Positions 16,639 through 26,097 of a DNA stretch of 45,999 bases are shown piece after piece (the first letter of the stretch is position 1; every line of letters starts with the position of its first letter). The position numbers were made by a program, and so were the translations under genes. Under the pieces are notes generated by a model. It worked only from the letters and a program-made list of their open reading frames with translations. It ran no database searches and was not told the origin of the DNA. This DNA comes from an uncultured bacterium (GTDB lineage: Bacteria > Cyanobacteriota > Vampirovibrionia > Gastranaerophilales > Gastranaerophilaceae), in assembly GCA_902760645.1 (NCBI GenBank), contig CACWHC010000012.1, positions 1 through 45,999 of the forward strand. The letters run 5' to 3'.

Positions 16639-18183
16639 TTACAACATAGAAAAGTTATCAAAAATTAATACTTGAATTTCACCCGGCTCCAATTTTGATT
16701 CAATTTTACCGTTCTTAATTTCCGGGATACTGTTATAATTCATAGGCATAACAGGTGCATCTGCTTTTAATTTCGGAACAGATACTTTTGAATCCGTACT
16801 TGACTTAAAATCTAAATTACCTATTACAATAACCGTGCTGTCTGAATTTGTAATGGCATAAGCGAAAACACTTGGGGAAGCGGAAGATAAAAATTTTAAT
16901 TCGCCATTTTTATAAATACCCAAAACATAATTTTTTAAATTATTTGCAGTAACAAATTCTCGTTGCAGCATGCTGTCACCACCACCCGGTTTTCTTGAGA
17001 AATTAAATATATCAATTTTTCCTCTGTGAACAAAATATGTATCGTCATCGGTAAAAGTTACGTCAGCTTTTTTGTTTGCCCAAAAATAAATATATTTATC
17101 ACCCGTATCAAAACCGTCAACAAAATATGAATTTAAAGGCAAAGTCGCATTTAACCAAATAATCATTTTGCTGTAATTTCTGCCTTTTTCCAGCATCGGG
17201 CTGAGTTCATCATGTGTCGCAAAACTTCCGATTACACTCTTTTTGGTACCTATTTTTTTCTCCAGAGATAAATTAAATTCAACCTGAGCTTTTAATTCTT
17301 TTGCATTTTTCCAGTTTTTAAGATTAAAGTAACTTCCGTAATATCCGTCAAAACCTGCCTCAAGAAGTTTGTCATAAGGAGTGAAAACCGCTTTGTTTGA
17401 TACTGCATCTTTCCAGGAATCGGAAGATTCGGCAAGCCACAAAAATTCAGGGTCTTTTTTTCTGGAATAATCTATAAGTTCTTTCCAGAATTTTGCAGGC
17501 TTAGAATGTGCAACATCGGCTCTGATACCGTCAACTTCCAAACTCTGCATTAAATCCACAAACTCTTTATATAAATTCAAAACATCTGGATTGACATTAT
17601 TTTCATCTCCTGCATTCAAAAGTCTTACATCCGTCCAGTCAGACGGAACAACAGGCTGACCCGATGCATCCTTCACAAACAATTCGGGATGCTGTAAAAA
17701 TAAATCATACGAACCACAGGACGGAACATCTACAATTACTGATATTCCTTTAGAATGAGCGGCTTCTACAAACTTTTTTGCCTGCTGTTCTACAGTCAAA
17801 GAAAAAGAATGATCTTTCAATTGGGGATTGATTGAATTAAAAGCCGCTGCGGAATATAATGAGCCTGCCGTTCCAAGAGCTTTTATTTTACCTGTAGGTG
17901 TAATCGGCAGCACATGAATAACATTTATTCCCGATTGTTTTAATTCCTCGAGCCTGTTTATTGCATTTATAAAATTACCCGAAACTTCACCCTCCGAAAA
18001 ATCAATTATTCCGTTGCGGTCAGTATCCTGTGCGTTAAATGTTCTGATATTGATTGCATAAATTACAGTCGAATTGTTCAAGAAATCAGTACGCAAATGG
18101 TTGTCCCAAAACTGCTTTGCATTTACCTGAAAACCCGTAAATGACAATGCAAACAAAAATATTAAAAATTTTTTTATACACAT
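16639..18183 (-). CDS. secreted GH13 (alpha-amylase family) glycoside hydrolase with an EF-hand-like loop
   Basis: This 514-residue exported protein has a signal peptide (residues 1-22, ending VNA). The GH13 barrel keeps the nucleophile Asp223 in GIRADVAHS, the acid/base Glu252 in LAESSD and the third acid Asp325 in ATHDE. Region I, normally DxxxNH, reads DVPSCG and lacks the conserved His, so activity or specificity may be changed. Residues 53-64 (DTDRNGIIDFSE) form a textbook 12-residue EF-hand calcium loop near the N-terminus. It probably acts on alpha-glucans in the periplasm or outside the cell. It is the first gene in a minus-strand stretch followed by the coiled-coil protein. Confidence 0.88.
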   Translation of the reverse strand: MCIKKFLIFLFALSFTGFQVNAKQFWDNHLRTDFLNNSTVIYAINIRTFNAQDTDRNGIIDFSEGEVSGNFINAINRLEELKQSGINVIHVLPITPTGKIKALGTAGSLYSAAAFNSINPQLKDHSFSLTVEQQAKKFVEAAHSKGISVIVDVPSCGSYDLFLQHPELFVKDASGQPVVPSDWTDVRLLNAGDENNVNPDVLNLYKEFVDLMQSLEVDGIRADVAHSKPAKFWKELIDYSRKKDPEFLWLAESSDSWKDAVSNKAVFTPYDKLLEAGFDGYYGSYFNLKNWKNAKELKAQVEFNLSLEKKIGTKKSVIGSFATHDELSPMLEKGRNYSKMIIWLNATLPLNSYFVDGFDTGDKYIYFWANKKADVTFTDDDTYFVHRGKIDIFNFSRKPGGGDSMLQREFVTANNLKNYVLGIYKNGELKFLSSASPSVFAYAITNSDSTVIVIGNLDFKSSTDSKVSVPKLKADAPVMPMNYNSIPEIKNGKIESKLEPGEIQVLIFDNFSML

Positions 18184-18228
18184 ATTCCCTCAACCTCTTT
18201 TGAAATAATAATAACAAAAAAAATTCTG

Positions 18229-18257
18229 TTGGCAAATTTAAAATCACGCCTTATAAT
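18229..18257 (+). promoter_or_regulatory. hemW promoter, leaderless
   Basis: TTGGCA (18229-18234), a 17-nt spacer and consensus TATAAT (18252-18257) precede the ATG at 18264 by 6 nt, so transcription and translation should start at the same base. Confidence 0.72.
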
Positions 18258-18263
18258 TATTTT

Positions 18264-19352
18264 ATGACTGAAAACGCATATATACACATACCTTTTTGCA
18301 GACAAAAATGTAAGTATTGTTCTTTTATATCATATCCTGATATTCAATACAAAGAGCAATATCTGCAGGTTTTATCAAAAGAGATAAAAAATTCATATAA
18401 AAACGAATTACTAAAGACGCTTTATTTCGGAGGAGGTACACCTTCCCTGCTGACTGCAAAAGAATTTGGCAGTTTGATTCAGCTATTTGAAACGGACAAT
18501 AATACCGAAATAACAGCAGAACTAAATCCGGAAAATCTTTCACTGGAATATTTATGTGAATTAAAAAATACGGGAATTAACCGTATAAGCATAGGATGTC
18601 AGACATTTAGAGATGATATTTTAAAAAATATAGGAAGAAAACACACCTCTCAACAGGTAATTAATGTTGTAAATATGGCAAAAAAAGCAGGTTTTAACAA
18701 TATCAGTCTTGACTTTATATACGGATTACCCGAACAGACAACAAAAGATTTTGAAGATGATTTGTTAAAAGCCACAGAACTGGGCATTCAGCATATTTCT
18801 TTATACGGACTAAAAATAGATGAGGGATGTTATTTTAAAAAACATTATCCCAAAAATCTGCCTGACGATGATATTCAGGCTGAAATGTATCTTAAAGCTA
18901 TAGAAATACTTGTCCAAAATAATTTTGAACATTATGAAATAAGTAATTTTGCTCTGAAAGGGTGTTTTTCAAACCACAATATGAATTACTGGAATAACAA
19001 TTCATACTACGGGTTTGGAATAGCAGCACACGGGTATATAAATGGTATTCGCTATTCAAACCCTACAAACTTTGCGGATTATCTTCTAAATCCCTTTGAA
19101 TCTGCCGAAAAAAAAGTTCTGACAGAAAAAGAAAAACTGGAGGAAGAAATTTTTTTGGGATTACGCAAATTATCAGGCATAGATACTAATTTCATTAATT
19201 CAAAATACAATATTAATTTTGAAAATAAATACGGGAAAATAATAAAGAAATATCTAGACAGCAAACATTTAATAAGAACAGACTGCGGTTACAAATTTTC
19301 TACAGACGGAATACTACTGAGTAATTATATCCTTGCCGATTTTTTAGAATAA
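18264..19352 (+). CDS. hemW: radical SAM heme chaperone HemW
   Basis: HemW (formerly annotated as oxygen-independent coproporphyrinogen oxidase-like) inserts heme into respiratory proteins. The cluster motif is C12-x3-C16-x2-C19 (FCRQKCKYCSF) directly after the YIHIPFC start typical of HemW. LYFGGGTPSLL and the conserved GCQTF follow. At 362 residues it has the usual length, including the HemN C-terminal domain. Heme biosynthesis genes are not in the window. The ATG at 18264 lacks a Shine-Dalgarno and starts 6 nt after a TATAAT. Since the family N-terminus begins right here, the start is well supported and the mRNA is probably leaderless. Confidence 0.92.
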   Translation: MTENAYIHIPFCRQKCKYCSFISYPDIQYKEQYLQVLSKEIKNSYKNELLKTLYFGGGTPSLLTAKEFGSLIQLFETDNNTEITAELNPENLSLEYLCELKNTGINRISIGCQTFRDDILKNIGRKHTSQQVINVVNMAKKAGFNNISLDFIYGLPEQTTKDFEDDLLKATELGIQHISLYGLKIDEGCYFKKHYPKNLPDDDIQAEMYLKAIEILVQNNFEHYEISNFALKGCFSNHNMNYWNNNSYYGFGIAAHGYINGIRYSNPTNFADYLLNPFESAEKKVLTEKEKLEEEIFLGLRKLSGIDTNFINSKYNINFENKYGKIIKKYLDSKHLIRTDCGYKFSTDGILLSNYILADFLE

Positions 19353-19403
19353 AATTTTTGTGCTAGAATTTTTTTATTAAATATTTATGAATAAGGAGAA
19401 GTA

Positions 19404-20627
19404 ATGAAAATTTTTGAAGAACTTCAGCAAAGAGGACTAATAGCACAAGTTACGGACAATGATGAAATAAGAGATTTAATAAACAACGGCGGAGCAAGAT
19501 TTTACATAGGATTTGATCCTACTGCCGACTCATTACATGTTGGGCATTTTATGGCACTGTGCCTTATGAAAAGATTACAAATGGCAGGAAATAAACCTGT
19601 GGTTCTTATCGGCGGCGGAACAGGATATATTGGCGACCCGTCAGGACGTACCGATATGCGTTCCATGATGACACCTGAAGTTATTCAGCATAACTGCGAT
19701 TGCTTTAAAAAACAAATGGAAAAATTTATAACTTTTGGTGATGATGCGGCAATTATGGTAAATAATGCCGACTGGTTACTTAAACTGAATTATATTGAAC
19801 TACTTAGAGAAGTCGGGGCTTGTTTTTCGGTAAATAATATGCTCAGAGCCGAATGTTATAAACAAAGAATGGAAAAAGGTTTAAGTTTTTTAGAATTTAA
19901 TTATATGATTATGCAGGCTTTCGACTTTTATCATTTACACCAAAATTACGGATGCAATATGCAGTTTGGCGGTGATGACCAGTGGAGTAACATGCTTGCA
20001 GGTACTGAATTAATCAGAAAGAAAACCGGTGATGATGCTTATGCAATGACTATTACTCTGTTAATGAACAGCGAAGGCAAAAAGATGGGTAAAACCGCTA
20101 AAGGTGCGGTATGGCTCGACCCTGAAAAAACTTCTCCGTTTGAATTTTATCAGTACTGGAGAAATGTAGATGATGCAGACGTTATGAAATGTATAAGAAT
20201 GCTCACATTCATTGATATTGAAGAAATTGAACAAATGGAAAAATGGGAAGACAGCAGAATTAATGAAAAGAAAGAAATTCTTGCTTATGAATTAACTTCA
20301 CTTGTTCACGGCAAAGAAGAAGCAGATAAAGCAAAAGCTGCAGCTTATGCACTATTTAGCGGAAACGGCGACAGCGAAAATATGCCTACGACAGAATTAA
20401 CGGCAGAAGATTTTTCGGACGGCGTAATAACAGTTACAAATTTGCTTGTAAGATGCGGATTAACAGCCAGCAAAGGCGAAGCAAAAAGACTTATTCAACA
20501 AGGCGGCATAAATATCAATGACAGCGCTGTTTCCGCAATAGATAAAACCTTCTCAACTGAAGAAGTTAAAGAAGGTTTAAAAATCAGAAAAGGTAAAAAA
20601 CATTTCCATAAAGCAATATTAAATTAA
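19404..20627 (+). CDS. tyrS: tyrosine--tRNA ligase
   Basis: TyrS charges tRNA-Tyr with tyrosine. The 407-residue protein has the class I motifs HVGH (residues 45-48) and KMGKT (227-231, the KMSKS equivalent), the tyrosine pocket FDPTADSLHVG and QFGGDDQWSN, and a C-terminal S4 RNA-binding domain (from about 340, LLVRCGLTASKGEAKRLI). AAGGAGAAG precedes the ATG. Its stop codon overlaps that of the convergent nitroreductase by three bases within TTAA. No T-box leader is visible upstream. Confidence 0.97.
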   Translation: MKIFEELQQRGLIAQVTDNDEIRDLINNGGARFYIGFDPTADSLHVGHFMALCLMKRLQMAGNKPVVLIGGGTGYIGDPSGRTDMRSMMTPEVIQHNCDCFKKQMEKFITFGDDAAIMVNNADWLLKLNYIELLREVGACFSVNNMLRAECYKQRMEKGLSFLEFNYMIMQAFDFYHLHQNYGCNMQFGGDDQWSNMLAGTELIRKKTGDDAYAMTITLLMNSEGKKMGKTAKGAVWLDPEKTSPFEFYQYWRNVDDADVMKCIRMLTFIDIEEIEQMEKWEDSRINEKKEILAYELTSLVHGKEEADKAKAAAYALFSGNGDSENMPTTELTAEDFSDGVITVTNLLVRCGLTASKGEAKRLIQQGGININDSAVSAIDKTFSTEEVKEGLKIRKGKKHFHKAILN

Positions 20628-21136
20628 ATGTATTTTACGATTTCGGAAGCAGATTTTCTTGAATAATGTTTTTCTGACGGGCTGACATCATCTGCCGGAT
20701 AGCCAACTGGCAGAAGTGCCACTATATCATAATCTTTTGTTTCAGGTAATAATGATTTTAATTTACTTTCGTCAAAAGCACCGACCCAAGTTGTACCTAA
20801 TCCCAAGTCATGAACGGCAAGCATCATATGTGTTGTTACAATGCACGCATCAATTTCACCGAAATTTTTAGCATCAAATCTTCTTACATAAGCATTTTTT
20901 GTATCCGCACCGATTATAAACACGGTTGATGCACCAAATCTGAACGGTGTTGCCTCAGAAATTTTTTCCAAATTTTCCTGAGTTCTTACCACCCAAATCT
21001 TAAACGGCTGAAAATTTACGGCAGTAGGAGCCGCAAGACCCGCTTCTATAATTTTGTCTATTTGTTCCTGCTCAACGACTTTGCCGGAAAATTTTCTGCA
21101 GGAATATCTTTCATGTGCAAGCTTTAAAAAATCCAT
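20624..21136 (-). CDS. nitroreductase family protein
   Basis: This 170-residue FMN-dependent nitroreductase-fold protein has the N-terminal YSCRKFSGKVVEQEQIDKIIEAGLAAPTAVN and the C-terminal LLPVGYPADDVSPSEKHYSRKS that shape the flavin site. Members reduce nitro compounds, quinones or related substrates with NAD(P)H; the true substrate is unknown. It is of the short single-domain type and should work as a dimer. A GGAG ribosome binding site precedes the ATG at 21136. The gene lies 54 bp downstream of proA on the same strand, and its stop overlaps that of tyrS. Confidence 0.9.
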   Translation of the reverse strand: MDFLKLAHERYSCRKFSGKVVEQEQIDKIIEAGLAAPTAVNFQPFKIWVVRTQENLEKISEATPFRFGASTVFIIGADTKNAYVRRFDAKNFGEIDACIVTTHMMLAVHDLGLGTTWVGAFDESKLKSLLPETKDYDIVALLPVGYPADDVSPSEKHYSRKSASEIVKYI

Positions 21137-21190
21137 ATATTTAAACTCCTATTATTTAATTTCTAACAATTACTGTTTACACCATAAAAT

Positions 21191-22441
21191 TTAAATTAAA
21201 TCTCTATGGTGAAATTCTTTTAACCCGTTTGAGTAATCACCGACAATTTGCCCGTTACCGATAAGTTTGTATTTATAAATAGTCAAACCTTCAAGTCCTA
21301 CAGGACCCCTGGCATGAGTTTTGTTTGTAGAAATTCCGACTTCTGCCCCAAAACCGTACCTGAATCCGTCTGCAAAACGTGTTGACGCATTCCAGTAAAC
21401 TCCGGCAGAATCTACTTTATTCATAAATTTTTCCGCATTATCTTTGTCATTGGTAATTATCGCATCAGTATGACCCGAACCGTAAGTATTTATATGGTTA
21501 ATCGCTTCATCAATGTTATCCACAAATTTGTAAGCCAAAATTTTGTCCCCGTATTCAAAAGCCCAGCTGTCGGGATTAGAAACGAGTTTTATTTCGGATA
21601 ATTCCAATGAACCTATCAGCGGTTCAATTTGCGGGAAATCTTTATGGATTAAAAGCGTTTCAACCGAATTACAAGCACTCGGATACTGAGTTTTTGCATC
21701 AGTTATGACCCTTTGAGCCATACCTAAATCTGCTGATTTATCAACAAAAATATGACAAATTCCGTCAGCATGCCCGAGGACAGGAATTTTCGTATTTTCT
21801 TTTATAAATTTTACCAGATTGTTGCCCCCTCTTGGGATTATGAGATTAATATACTTGTCGCATTTGAGCATTTCCCCGACATCATCACGGGTAAATACCT
21901 GATTAAGTATGTTCTTTGGGAATCCTTTAACTTCATCAAGAGCCGAATTTATTACAGACATTATCTTTTTATTTGTATTTACGGACTCTTTACCACCTTT
22001 TAAAATCACGGCATTTGATGATTTTATTGCAAGTGATGAAATCTGTGCAATAACATCAGGTCTTGCCTCAAAAATTATGCCTAAAACTCCGATAGGACAA
22101 GATATTTTATATAGCGTCAAATTTTCATCTAATTCCCGCACTAAAAGTTTTTTGTTAACAGGATTAGGAAGTTTTGAGATATCACGGATACCTTTCACCA
22201 TATCACGCAATTTGTTTTCATCTAACTTTAGTCTGTTAAATATGGATTTAGTTATTTCACCTGAATTTACAAGTTTTTCTGCATTTTTTAAATCTTCTCT
22301 GTTTGCTTCAAAAATTTCTTCTTTGACTGCTTCAATTTTATCTGCGATATTTAAAAGTGCCTGATTTTTAATTTCGTCATTCAAATCTGCAATTTCAAGA
22401 CTTGCAGCCTTTGCGTTTTTGGCAATTTCAATAAAATCCAT
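21191..22441 (-). CDS. proA: glutamate-5-semialdehyde dehydrogenase (gamma-glutamyl phosphate reductase)
   Basis: ProA reduces gamma-glutamyl phosphate to glutamate 5-semialdehyde with NADPH, the second step of proline synthesis. The 416-residue protein has the family length and PIGVLGIIFEARPDV, ILKGGKES, YPSACNSVETLL with the catalytic Cys, and the C-terminal GPVGLEGLTIYKYK. It lies 9 bp downstream of proB with its own GGGAG ribosome binding site, so the two form an operon. proC is not in the window. Confidence 0.97.
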   Translation of the reverse strand: MDFIEIAKNAKAASLEIADLNDEIKNQALLNIADKIEAVKEEIFEANREDLKNAEKLVNSGEITKSIFNRLKLDENKLRDMVKGIRDISKLPNPVNKKLLVRELDENLTLYKISCPIGVLGIIFEARPDVIAQISSLAIKSSNAVILKGGKESVNTNKKIMSVINSALDEVKGFPKNILNQVFTRDDVGEMLKCDKYINLIIPRGGNNLVKFIKENTKIPVLGHADGICHIFVDKSADLGMAQRVITDAKTQYPSACNSVETLLIHKDFPQIEPLIGSLELSEIKLVSNPDSWAFEYGDKILAYKFVDNIDEAINHINTYGSGHTDAIITNDKDNAEKFMNKVDSAGVYWNASTRFADGFRYGFGAEVGISTNKTHARGPVGLEGLTIYKYKLIGNGQIVGDYSNGLKEFHHRDLI

Positions 22442-22450
22442 ATTTTCTCC

Positions 22451-23593
22451 CTAAAGTATAGTTATATTGTCACGGGTAATAATTGCATCATAATTTTTGT
22501 AGCCAAGCATTTGCATAATATTGTCGGAATGGGCTCCAATTAATTTTGTGCAATCTTTTGAATCATAATTCACAATTCCTCTTGCAAATTCTTCGCCGCT
22601 CTCGTCAAGGATGGATACAACATCACCTTTGTTAAATTCGTTTGTAATACTTACCACCCCGATTGGCAGCAGACTTTTTTCTTCATTAATAAGGGCATTT
22701 TTTGCACCCGAATTTACCGTAATTTTGCCTAAAATATTTGTTGCATAACCAATCCAGCGTTTTTTACCTGACAAAACTTCAGTCTGCGGTAAAAACATTG
22801 TTCCGTAGTCTTCGCCATTAAATATTTTCTTTATAATAAACGGTTCTTTACCGTTTGCAATTAAAACTTTTCCGCCAAAACGCGTAACCATTCTTGCAGC
22901 TTCGAGTTTTGTTCTCATACCTCCTCTGCCGCCTTCTGAAGCATCCGTTCCCATATTAAAAATTTCGTCTGTAACCTCCGGCACTTCACGAATAATTTTG
23001 GCATCGGAAAATTCTTTCGGATTTTTGTCGTACAAACCGTTCACGTCAGAAAGAATTACAAGTAAATCCGCATCCAATTCACTTGCTACAAGTGCCGATA
23101 ATTTATCATTATCCGAAAAAGCCACCTGCATATCCGCAAATCTGGGTGAAATCTCAACGGTTGAAACAGTATCATTTTGGTTAATAACAGGAATTGCACC
23201 AAGCTCTAAAAGTTTGTTAAATGTTGTTCTAAGACTCAAATATCTTTCACGGACAGAAAAATCATCCTCTGTCAAAAGAATTTGAGCGGCAACAAGTCCG
23301 TAAGTATCAAATCCTTCTTCATATATAGACATCAGTTTACTTTGCCCGATAGCGGCACATGCTTGCTTTAATGCAGTACCCTCCGTACTGTCAAGCCCAA
23401 GACGTTTTTTGCCAAGACCTACAGCACCGGAAGTTATAATAATAACTTCTTTTCCGTTGTTGACAAGGTGTGAAATATCTTCAATAAACGAGAATATTCT
23501 CGGTAAAGATACATAACCGTCATCACCTCTGAGAACGTTTGTTCCGAGCTTTATAACAATTCGCTTTGCATTAATAAAATCACTTCTTTTCAT
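22451..23593 (-). CDS. proB: glutamate 5-kinase with C-terminal PUA domain
   Basis: ProB phosphorylates glutamate to gamma-glutamyl phosphate and is usually the proline-inhibited entry point. The 380-residue protein has RIVIKLGTNVL at the N-terminus, VIITSGAVGLG, the INQNDTVS substrate loop, VILSDVNGLYD and the GGMRTKLEAA nucleotide motif. The PUA domain follows from about residue 275. The ATG at 23593 has no Shine-Dalgarno and starts 6 nt after a consensus TATAAT (23605-23600), so the message is probably leaderless. It starts the proBA operon, and the nitroreductase gene may be read through. Confidence 0.96.
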   Translation of the reverse strand: MKRSDFINAKRIVIKLGTNVLRGDDGYVSLPRIFSFIEDISHLVNNGKEVIIITSGAVGLGKKRLGLDSTEGTALKQACAAIGQSKLMSIYEEGFDTYGLVAAQILLTEDDFSVRERYLSLRTTFNKLLELGAIPVINQNDTVSTVEISPRFADMQVAFSDNDKLSALVASELDADLLVILSDVNGLYDKNPKEFSDAKIIREVPEVTDEIFNMGTDASEGGRGGMRTKLEAARMVTRFGGKVLIANGKEPFIIKKIFNGEDYGTMFLPQTEVLSGKKRWIGYATNILGKITVNSGAKNALINEEKSLLPIGVVSITNEFNKGDVVSILDESGEEFARGIVNYDSKDCTKLIGAHSDNIMQMLGYKNYDAIITRDNITIL

Positions 23594-23784
23594 AACCGGA
23601 TTATAACATAAAAAACAATCGGCGAAAACAGGTTACTAAGTAAATAAGTTGTTGAAAGATTAAATAAAACTCACAATCATTATAAAGATTTGTTAATATT
23701 TTTAATGCTTTAATGACAATATTTTTGCTTTACGATTTTTTATTTATAATGTAGGTAAAAAAATTATTTAAAGGTGGTTAAGGT

Positions 23785-25995
23785 ATGACAGAGGTTCATT
23801 CAATTCCGGAAAAGTTCACTACAATTCAGTATGTAACAAAAGACGGGGAAAAATGTACAGCAACAAAAAATAACGGTGTTGTTACCGTAGTCGGTGATAA
23901 AAATGGCGTAAGACAAATTCCGCTGAACGATTTTATGAAAGAATTTGTTGAAAATTTACCAAAAGTAGATTTGGCACGCACCCCAAATAAAGATACTGTA
24001 CAATTTAGCGGTCAACCCGAAAAAACATCTGAAGAAACTCCAAAAACCGAAGTTAAAGAAGAAGCAAAGGAAATAACCGAAGATAAACCTAACCACTTGA
24101 AAAAATATTTGTTAACCGGCGCAGGTGCCTTAGCAGTAATTGGCACAGGATTATATTTCTTTGGCAGAGGTAAATGGTGGTCAAAAGCTGCAAAAAATAT
24201 GGAAACCAAAGGTCAAGAAATTCTTGATGATGCAAGACAAACTTTAAAAAACGGCGGCAAAAAAGAACCCGTTGCAGAACCGCCTAAACCGGAAGCTCCT
24301 AAAACTGAAGCTGTAAAACCGAAATCTGAAACACCTGTTACTGAAATTTCTGAAGAAGAAGTTATTATTACAGGTAAACCTGTTAATAAACAACCTGAAA
24401 TAAAGACTCCTAAATCGCCTATCCCGAAAGAAGAAATTGGGCAGTTACCAAAAGATTTGGAAACAGATGTGAAAAAAATTACCACAATGGGACAAAGTGA
24501 ACTCGGTGGCAGACTTGTAATAGTTAAGACTAACGATGGTTTCACTCGCCACTACTATTTGAATGCAGATAAAACGAAAATTGAAAAAGTAAAAGACTTT
24601 AATATTTTAGAAAACGGACAAATTGATTTTACACCGTTTAGAACTATCAGATTTGACAAACAAACCGGTCAGCCGTCAAAAATTATAAATAGGGTTGATG
24701 GTATGGAAGATGTTATAACAGATTTAAAACCTGAAGCTCCGAGTGTTACACCTAAAAAACCGGAGGCGCCAAAGCCACAGCAACCTAAAACTGAACAACC
24801 AAAAGTTGAGCAACCAAAACCGGAAACGCCAAAACAAGAAGCCCCTAAAACTGAAAAACCAAAAACAGAGGCAAATCCGGAAGGTAGGATAATACCAAAA
24901 TCCCCTATTCCGCAAGAACAAATCTTTGAAATTCCAAAAGATTTAGAACTTGATGGTGCAAAAATTATAAAAAATGGCAAAGCTGAAAAAGGTGGAACAA
25001 TTCACGGAAGAAGATACACTATAAAATCGCCTGACGGTAAAACTGATTTGGTATACAACATTGTACCCGGTCAAAGAATTACTCAAATAAGTGAATATGC
25101 CCCAAATTCAATTGCTCCGTTCAGAACATTTGAAATTCAACACGGTCAGGTTCGCTCTATTACAGATAACACAACAGGAAGTATTCACAAAAAATTCTTT
25201 GAGGTTAAGAAACCTGAAACACCTCAAACAACATCTTTTACAGATATACTTAGAGAAACTGCACAACGTAGCAACCAGCGAAGTGTTCAGCCTAAAACTC
25301 CAAAACAAGGAAAAACTGAAACCGCTAAACCAAACAATAAAAATGAAAAACCTGTTGAAAAACCGGCTGAACAAAAAACAAAACAAGAAGAAAATATTAA
25401 GCAACAAGAAGAATTCAACCGTCAGCAGGAAGAATTAAAACGCCAACAGGATGCGTTAGCAAGACAACAAGAAGAAGATACAAACAATGTTATAATAGCA
25501 TCAGCAGCACTTGCAGATCCGGCAATTTCAGGCGCAACAAGACAAGTTGCTGAAACGGCTGAAAGAGTTCTTAAACCTGAACAAATAAGAGTTCCGCAAG
25601 AAGCATTGGAAAATGTTGCAGCAGATTTAAAACTTAAACCGTCAGCAATAGAAGAAGACGGAGCACAAGCCGCAGAAAATCTGTTTGGACCAAAAGCAGG
25701 GGACGATTTATTTGCACATAGTCCTGCAAAACCAAAAACAACAAATGTTGCTGATGAAGCAAGTGATTTTACACAAACTTCAAAAATAGAATATGAAGAA
25801 CCAAAACTTACAAGCTACGAAGATGACATAGACAACATATTAAAGGACATCGATCCTGATGGTTCATTAGAAGCTGATTTCAACAGTCATAACTTTGGTA
25901 TGGATGAATTTGACTCCGGAATAGACAATATGACAAGCAGTATTGATGATTTATCGGGCGGTTTTGACGACTTTTCCGAAGGATTTTTCGGTTAA
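23785..25995 (+). CDS. large membrane-anchored proline-rich protein with two ~95-residue repeats, unknown
   Basis: I do not recognise this 736-residue protein. In order it has a polar head (1-105), one TM segment (about 106-125, LLTGAGALAVIGTGLYFFG), a Pro/Lys/Glu spacer, and repeat 1 (about 210-307). A second Pro-rich spacer (312-365), repeat 2 (about 372-466), a Gln/Glu-rich coiled coil (about 525-570) and an acidic tail follow. Both repeats open with KSPIP(K/Q)E followed by PKDLE, and both contain a PFRT block. A GGTGG-type ribosome binding site precedes the ATG, a TATAAT lies at 23745-23750 with a weak -35, and a terminator follows. The layout suggests an envelope-spanning or surface scaffold; that is inference. 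Confidence 0.8.
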   Translation: MTEVHSIPEKFTTIQYVTKDGEKCTATKNNGVVTVVGDKNGVRQIPLNDFMKEFVENLPKVDLARTPNKDTVQFSGQPEKTSEETPKTEVKEEAKEITEDKPNHLKKYLLTGAGALAVIGTGLYFFGRGKWWSKAAKNMETKGQEILDDARQTLKNGGKKEPVAEPPKPEAPKTEAVKPKSETPVTEISEEEVIITGKPVNKQPEIKTPKSPIPKEEIGQLPKDLETDVKKITTMGQSELGGRLVIVKTNDGFTRHYYLNADKTKIEKVKDFNILENGQIDFTPFRTIRFDKQTGQPSKIINRVDGMEDVITDLKPEAPSVTPKKPEAPKPQQPKTEQPKVEQPKPETPKQEAPKTEKPKTEANPEGRIIPKSPIPQEQIFEIPKDLELDGAKIIKNGKAEKGGTIHGRRYTIKSPDGKTDLVYNIVPGQRITQISEYAPNSIAPFRTFEIQHGQVRSITDNTTGSIHKKFFEVKKPETPQTTSFTDILRETAQRSNQRSVQPKTPKQGKTETAKPNNKNEKPVEKPAEQKTKQEENIKQQEEFNRQQEELKRQQDALARQQEEDTNNVIIASAALADPAISGATRQVAETAERVLKPEQIRVPQEALENVAADLKLKPSAIEEDGAQAAENLFGPKAGDDLFAHSPAKPKTTNVADEASDFTQTSKIEYEEPKLTSYEDDIDNILKDIDPDGSLEADFNSHNFGMDEFDSGIDNMTSSIDDLSGGFDDFSEGFFG

Positions 25996-26027
25996 TAATT
26001 TCATCATGAATTTCTGATTTATAAATA

Positions 26028-26061
26028 AATAACCCTCTGAAAAAACAAGAGGGTTATTTTT
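26028..26061 (+). terminator. intrinsic terminator after the repeat protein
   Basis: AATAACCCTCT (26028-26038) pairs with AGAGGGTTATT (26048-26058), followed by a short T-run. Confidence 0.88.
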
Positions 26062-26097
26062 GTGATAAAATTATTCGTATAAAAAGGAGAGTGAATT

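Noticed and set aside
24213-25438. Several long open frames inside the repeat-protein gene, on both strands
   Set aside because: Low-complexity Pro/Lys/Glu/Gln repeats keep shadow frames open; no ribosome binding sites.
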